From: Euryarchaeota archaeon UBA28
Lineage (GTDB): Archaea; Thermoplasmatota; Poseidoniia; Poseidoniales; Thalassarchaeaceae
Assembly (NCBI GenBank): GCA_002501605.1
Contig: DANW01000037.1
Coordinates: 2,103-10,777 of the forward strand
Reading direction: 5' to 3'
Length of the DNA stretch: 8,675 nt
In this document: piece by piece, positions 6,015-8,675 of the stretch
Position numbering within the stretch: the stretch's first letter is position 1
How the letters are laid out: every line of letters begins with the position of its first letter
Program-made: the position numbers and the translations under genes
Notes under the pieces: generated by a model
What the model was told of the DNA's origin: nothing
The model's input: only the letters and a program-made list of their open reading frames with translations
Databases searched by the model: none

Positions 6015-6185
6015 TTGGAAACATTACCCCCTGGAAGCGAAATTCTTCTCTTCCTATCTGCGCTCCTAGGTGTTATGACGTGGGTCTCTAAAAACGTCTT
6101 TCGCTCGGAAAATCTAACCAGGTCCTTTGCGATCTCAGGTACCTGTTGTATGGTAAGTCTGATGATATGGGTGATACTGGGGTAA
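6015..6185 (+). CDS. Small two-helix membrane protein (56 aa, TTG start)
   Basis: Between the flavoprotein and PqqD-like genes lies an open frame that starts with TTG at 6015 and ends with TAA at 6183-6185. GAGGAG at 6004-6009, five bases before the TTG, is a strong Shine-Dalgarno site. The product is 56 residues: a short polar start, a hydrophobic helix at about 10-25 (ILLFLSALLGVMTWV), a charged loop (KNVFRSENLTR) and a second helix at about 39-56, with the adjacent pair Cys44-Cys45. It fills the gap exactly, one base after the preceding stop and three before the next ATG. The positive loop between the helices should face the cytoplasm, placing both ends outside. Too short for usual gene callers, it would be missed. 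Function unknown; a membrane anchor for the operon's soluble proteins is the simplest idea. Confidence 0.68.
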   Translation: METLPPGSEILLFLSALLGVMTWVSKNVFRSENLTRSFAISGTCCMVSLMIWVILG

Positions 6186-6188
6186 TCT

Positions 6189-6563
6189 ATGGCGGTCTCA
6201 GCCCACAGCATACCTGTCAGGCTTCCATGCAAATGGACTTTGGCTGACAATTTCGGTGATGAAACTACCCTGATTCAATCACATGGGATATCCAATAGGC
6301 AAGTAGTGATCGTGATCGAGAAAGACTTCACGCTAGTAGAGGGATTCCTGGCTAAAATTCTGAGAGCCCCCAAATATCTCAGCAGGCCGTTGGACAAGCT
6401 TAACTCCGCTCTGTGGGAGCTGATGGATGGAAGCAGGTCATTCGGAGAGATTGTCGAAATAATGGAAGAATGCTACAATGAGGAAATAGTTCCAGCTCGC
6501 GAACGATGCTCTTCATCAATAAATCGATTCATAGAGCTTAATTTAATAATTCTAAGCACCTAG
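6189..6563 (+). CDS. PqqD-like (RiPP recognition element type) protein
   Basis: The 124-residue product resembles PqqD over its second half: LDKLNSALWELMDGSRSFGEI at about 68-88 followed by a helix (IMEECYNE) and a last helix ending INRFIELNLIIL (111-122). This matches the family pattern LN-x-x-x-x-x-W-x-L-x-D/x-G-x-R-(S/T)-x-x-E-I and a closing FI-x-L-x-L-I. PqqD-like winged-helix domains bind leader peptides and present them to radical SAM or other modifying enzymes; in PQQ synthesis PqqD hands PqqA to PqqE. The first 60 residues (KWTLADNFGDET...) are not typical of minimal PqqD and hold C14. No radical SAM gene or obvious precursor is in the window, and stand-alone PqqD-like proteins in archaea may have other roles. 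GGGGT before the ATG is a fair ribosome site. The stop interlocks with the opposing gene in CTAG (6560-6563). Confidence 0.7.
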   Translation: MAVSAHSIPVRLPCKWTLADNFGDETTLIQSHGISNRQVVIVIEKDFTLVEGFLAKILRAPKYLSRPLDKLNSALWELMDGSRSFGEIVEIMEECYNEEIVPARERCSSSINRFIELNLIILST

Positions 6564-7369
6564 TCAAGAGATGGGGCATCTAATCTAACACTTTCGTCCT
6601 TCTTTGCCTTGTAAATGGCGGAGAAGTAGATTATCAGTGGAACAATTAGCATCATAGTGAAGCAACCAATCAAGGTTGCCAAGCTATACACAGACTCCTC
6701 TATCGGATCGATTTCGAACTCTTTCACATCGACTAAATCATGAACCGTGATATCAGCCGTAATAGCCACATTCTCACTCGGAGTCGAGTTATCTTCTGAG
6801 TCATAGATTCCAATCCTCCATGTTACGACCCCACTTTCCCCATATATCAAATCGCTAGCAAGGCCCTCTGCCTCATTTAGGTCGTCTGCTTGCAAGAAGC
6901 CTAATCCTTCGATTGGAAGTACGGAAGAAACTATTCCTCTAATCACAACGTCACCTGAATCCGGTACAGGTAGCTCGTGGGTAGTGGAGTAGGCACAGGT
7001 GTCAACTAAGTCTCTGAAATCGCCTTCACCCTCACAATTAAACGGGTAATCCTTGTTCTCCCCCAGTAGTGGTGAGTGATACCATGAGACACCATCAGCC
7101 TGGACTCTTAGAACGGAGTCTACAGGTGCACCTGTGACGGATACATTGATCCAAGTAATGGGAGAATTGGTGGATACATACCACTCAGAAATGTCGGAAT
7201 CATCTTGACTTAGGATAAGAGACTCATCCACGTTGGAGGTGCTGTACCCATAATACTCCGACTCAACAGTGTTAGAATACACAGCATAGCTTAAGACGAA
7301 TATCAAAGTGAGACCGATTCCAATCATCGTCCTAAGCATGTTAGGATTCTGAGACATCGTCTTTCTCAT
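6560..7369 (-). CDS. Membrane protein with one helix at each end and an external domain
   Basis: From the ATG at 7369 the protein has 269 residues. A short basic N-terminus (MRKTMSQNPNMLR) leads to a helix at about 12-31. A domain of about 190 residues follows, rich in beta-prone and acidic residues with two cysteines (112 and 125) that could pair outside the membrane. A second helix at about 227-250 ends in the basic YKAKKDESVR tail. By the positive-inside rule both ends are cytoplasmic and the domain faces out. No enzyme motif is recognisable. The frame stays open to a TTG at 7417; I prefer 7369 (or the ATG at 7357) because it follows a TATA-like stretch and is a standard start. It diverges from the ribosomal operon and converges on the PqqD-like gene, sharing the CTAG at their stops. 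Family not recognised. Confidence 0.82.
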   Translation of the reverse strand: MRKTMSQNPNMLRTMIGIGLTLIFVLSYAVYSNTVESEYYGYSTSNVDESLILSQDDSDISEWYVSTNSPITWINVSVTGAPVDSVLRVQADGVSWYHSPLLGENKDYPFNCEGEGDFRDLVDTCAYSTTHELPVPDSGDVVIRGIVSSVLPIEGLGFLQADDLNEAEGLASDLIYGESGVVTWRIGIYDSEDNSTPSENVAITADITVHDLVDVKEFEIDPIEESVYSLATLIGCFTMMLIVPLIIYFSAIYKAKKDESVRLDAPSLD

Positions 7370-7387
7370 GCCCGGCCGTGGGGCGAC

Positions 7388-7396
7388 ATTAATTTC
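7388..7396 (-). promoter_or_regulatory. TATA-like box for the external-domain membrane protein
   Basis: On the minus strand GAAATTAAT lies 19-27 bases before the ATG at 7369 and 31-39 before the ATG at 7357. It is the only AT-rich stretch in the GC-rich sequence just upstream, and no Shine-Dalgarno site is present. Confidence 0.3.
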
Positions 7397-7459
7397 AATC
7401 CTTGTAGTGCTCGACAACTCTCTTAGGGGTGCCCGTATCGCGACTCCCTTGTCATCACG

Positions 7460-7468
7460 GTTAAATAG
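7460..7468 (+). promoter_or_regulatory. TATA-like box for the ribosomal-protein operon
   Basis: GTTAAATAG is centred at about 7464. A transcription start 25-27 bases later would give a leader of about 12 bases that still contains the GGTGAGG ribosome site before the ATG at 7502. Spacing and composition fit an archaeal TATA box. Confidence 0.45.
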
Positions 7469-7501
7469 GGACTGTTAGACGCGCGGTTGCTCGGTGAGGC
7501 T

Positions 7502-7972
7502 ATGACTACGTATCACGATGTTCCGGCAGACCTTCTCATAGGTGAGCTTTCAGCTCGTTTGGCTGAAATGGAGGCCATTAGTCCACCCGAGTGGTCTTCC
7601 ATCGTCAAGACTGGTACACACAGGGAAAGACCTCCAACTCAGGATAATTGGTGGTTCATTAGGTCAGCGGCCATACTCAGGAAAGTCGGTAAGTTAGGAC
7701 CTATCGGGGCTAATCATATGGCGCAACATTTCGGTGGCCCCAAGGACAGGGGTGTTAAACCCAACAGGGCCGTTGCAGGATCACGAAACATCTCCAGAAC
7801 TATAATGCAACAGCTGTTCAACGCCGGACTTATCGAGAGTAAGATGAATGTGGCTGGTAACGTCAATCACGGAAAGGTACTAACTCCTGAAGGCCAGTCC
7901 CTACTAGACTCAGTTGCTCATGATGTTAGGGACCAAGCCATAGAAAGGCACCCGGGACTTTCAAATTATTAG
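7502..7972 (+). CDS. rps19e: Ribosomal protein eS19 (S19e)
   Basis: The 156-residue product is archaeal/eukaryotic S19e of the small ribosomal subunit. Visible family marks are W31 and the W50-W51-x-x-R-x-A-A-x-L-R-K stretch, GPIGANHMAQHFGGPKDRG at about 66-84, SRNISRTIMQQLFNAGLIE at 94-112 and the TPEGQSLLD C-terminal helix. The protein helps late maturation of the 30S subunit and binds near the head. The frame is open to a TTG at 7487, but GGTGAGG just before the ATG at 7502 and the start MTTYHDVPADLLI fit the family. It is the first gene of a four-gene ribosomal operon, with rpl39e ten bases after its stop. In many archaea a PDCD5-like gene lies between these two; here it does not. Confidence 0.95.
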   Translation: MTTYHDVPADLLIGELSARLAEMEAISPPEWSSIVKTGTHRERPPTQDNWWFIRSAAILRKVGKLGPIGANHMAQHFGGPKDRGVKPNRAVAGSRNISRTIMQQLFNAGLIESKMNVAGNVNHGKVLTPEGQSLLDSVAHDVRDQAIERHPGLSNY

Positions 7973-7982
7973 GTGTGATACT

Positions 7983-8138
7983 ATGGCAAGAAACAAGCCC
8001 CACGCAAAGAAGAGGCGATTGATGAAGGTCACAAAACAGAACAGAAGGGTTCCAGTATGGGTAATGCTGAGGACAAATCGTAACACTACCACACACCCAA
8101 AAAGACACATGTGGAGAAGAAGCAAGCTTCAGAGGTGA
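7983..8138 (+). CDS. rpl39e: Ribosomal protein eL39 (L39e)
   Basis: A 51-residue, highly basic protein that matches L39e along its whole length: MARNKPHAKK at the start, KQNRRVPVWVMLRTNRN in the middle, and THPKRHMWRRSKL at the end. L39e sits in the wall of the large-subunit exit tunnel. AGGTGTGAT upstream is a good Shine-Dalgarno site. The gene is too short for many gene callers. Its last codons contain GAGGTGA, which serves as the ribosome site for rpl31e, so the two are likely translationally linked; the gap between stop and next ATG is one base. Confidence 0.96.
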   Translation: MARNKPHAKKRRLMKVTKQNRRVPVWVMLRTNRNTTTHPKRHMWRRSKLQR

Positions 8139-8139
8139 C

Positions 8140-8406
8140 ATGATGGCGGAGATCAAGGAGATGACAATACCCCTTAGGGCGGCATGGAACGTTCCCAGGA
8201 CAAGAAGGGCAAATAGAGCCATCATCGAAATCAAAAACCACGTCGCTAGGCACATGAAGAAGAGGGAGGATGAGGACATCTGGATAGATGAGGCAGTCAA
8301 TCATTACATCTGGTCAAGAGGAATGCAGAAGCCCCCAAGAAAAATCAAGATTGTCTGCACCAGAGAAGAGGGATTCCCCCTTGAGGTCAAATTACTGGAG
8401 GAATAA
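8140..8406 (+). CDS. rpl31e: Ribosomal protein eL31 (L31e)
   Basis: The 88-residue product matches archaeal L31e: an N-terminal strand (EMTIPLRAAWNVPRTRRANRA), the helix with HVARHMKK, DIWIDEAVNHYIWSRG, and PPRKIKIV followed by an acidic tail. It lies near the exit of the peptide tunnel on the 50S subunit. Two ATG codons stand in tandem (8140 and 8143); either could be used, and GAGGTGA at 8132-8138 is closer to ideal spacing for 8143. The TAA stop is one base before the next gene, and GAGGAAT spanning the end acts as that gene's ribosome site. Confidence 0.96.
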   Translation: MMAEIKEMTIPLRAAWNVPRTRRANRAIIEIKNHVARHMKKREDEDIWIDEAVNHYIWSRGMQKPPRKIKIVCTREEGFPLEVKLLEE

Positions 8407-8407
8407 A

Positions 8408-8599
8408 ATGGGAAATATCAGGCCTTCTTTCATCAAAATAAGAGCGATAAGGCTTCTTGAGCTATATCCCGATCAATTCACCGAGGACTTTGACAACAAC
8501 AAAAAACTAGTAAGCGAATTTTCCGATGTTGGAAATAAGAGAATGAGGAATTGGATAGCCGGCTACATTACAAGATACAAGCAAAGACGTGTCGACTAA
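8408..8599 (+). CDS. rps17e: Ribosomal protein eS17 (S17e)
   Basis: The 63-residue product begins MGNIRPSFIK and continues with LLELYPDQFTEDFDNNKKLV and RMRNWIAGYITRYKQR, the standard archaeal S17e, a three-helix protein of the 30S subunit of about this length. The frame is open further upstream to 8288, but that part overlaps rpl31e in another frame and is not coding. GAGGAATAAA before the ATG is the ribosome site. It follows rpl31e after one base. In many archaea that position is held by the gene for translation factor aIF6, so this order is a lineage-specific variant. Confidence 0.95.
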   Translation: MGNIRPSFIKIRAIRLLELYPDQFTEDFDNNKKLVSEFSDVGNKRMRNWIAGYITRYKQRRVD

Positions 8600-8675
8600 G
8601 CGGATAGCTGATGAACGGGACTCTCTTGGAATTCACATGGGAGGCAGATTGGAAATCAATACCCCTGCCGAAAAC
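8589..8675 (+). other. Probable start of the next operon gene, cut by the window edge; frame uncertain
   Basis: Two open frames run off the right end. One starts with GTG at 8589, overlapping the rps17e end by 11 bases, and reads VSTKRIADERDSLGIHMGG onwards (29 codons). The other starts with ATG at 8611 and reads MNGTLLEFTWEADWK onwards. The first has more purines in codon position one (21 of 29 against 12 of 21), which favours it; the second has a standard start codon but two Trp in 21 residues. Neither has a clear ribosome site, and neither is recognised. Confidence 0.3.

Noticed and set aside
6015..6185. Reading the 56-residue product as a RiPP precursor peptide
   Set aside because: It was considered because a PqqD-like gene follows, but the two hydrophobic helices joined by a charged loop look like a membrane hairpin, there is no leader-core pattern or repeat, and no modifying radical SAM enzyme is in view.
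5978..6250. 90-codon minus-strand frame opposite the small membrane gene
   Set aside because: The plus strand has a better case: exact fit between neighbours, a strong ribosome site and two hydrophobic helices.
7926..8304. Two hydrophobic or Cys-rich minus-strand frames opposite the ribosomal genes
   Set aside because: They are shadows of L39e and L31e, whose plus-strand translations match over full length.
8288..8407. Upstream extension of the S17e frame
   Set aside because: It lies entirely inside rpl31e in another frame; S17e begins at MGNIRPSF with its own ribosome site.
1..8675. tRNA genes, CRISPR arrays, insertion sequences or phage genes
   Set aside because: No cloverleaf-like sequence, regularly spaced repeats, transposase motifs or flanking terminal repeats were seen, and coding fills nearly the whole window with housekeeping-type genes.

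Overview
The window is from an archaeon. The right end carries four ribosomal proteins found only in archaea and eukaryotes (eS19, eL39, eL31, eS17). Shine-Dalgarno sites of the AGGTG/GAGGTGA type precede genes inside operons, while several first genes have an AT-rich TATA-like box about 26 bases upstream of the ATG and no Shine-Dalgarno site, as expected of leaderless archaeal transcripts. Very tight packing, frequent AGG/AGA arginine codons and a proline-rich tethered protein would suit a marine Thermoplasmatota lineage such as Marine Group II (Poseidoniales). That placement is inference; no marker was compared.

Layout from left to right. (1) Bases 1-1511, plus strand: the 3' part of a gene for a proline-rich, acidic protein ending in two copies of a 34-residue module, then a four-helix membrane protein with a strongly basic cytoplasmic tail. 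Neither is a family I recognise. (2) Bases 1516-2746, minus strand: an A-type iron-sulfur carrier (IscA/SufA/HesB family) followed four bases later by a YgfZ/GcvT-like folate-binding protein. (3) Bases 2885-3688, plus strand: FdhD, the sulfur-transfer factor for formate dehydrogenases, divergent from the iron-sulfur pair. Together these form a small Fe-S/molybdoenzyme maturation locus. (4) Bases 3681-5366, minus strand: a large soluble TPR protein. (5) Bases 5468-6563, plus strand: a tight three-gene operon of an NADPH-dependent FMN reductase-like flavoprotein, a previously hidden 56-residue two-helix membrane protein starting with TTG, and a PqqD-like (RiPP recognition element type) protein. 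A palindromic operator-like element, with three copies of CCTGTAT, surrounds its promoter. (6) Bases 6560-7369, minus strand: a membrane protein with one helix at each end and an external domain holding two cysteines. (7) Bases 7502-8599, plus strand: rps19e-rpl39e-rpl31e-rps17e, with the beginning of another gene probably running off the right edge.

All three convergent junctions (1511/1516, 3688/3681, 6563/6560) are separated by four bases or overlap by four to eight, so 3' untranslated regions must lie inside the opposing gene. Oligo-T tracts at the first two junctions are plausible archaeal terminators. The least explained unit, and the best candidate for something undescribed, is the flavoprotein / small membrane protein / PqqD-like operon with its own operator. 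No tRNA, rRNA, CRISPR array or insertion sequence was seen, and no stretch over 300 bases lacks a gene.
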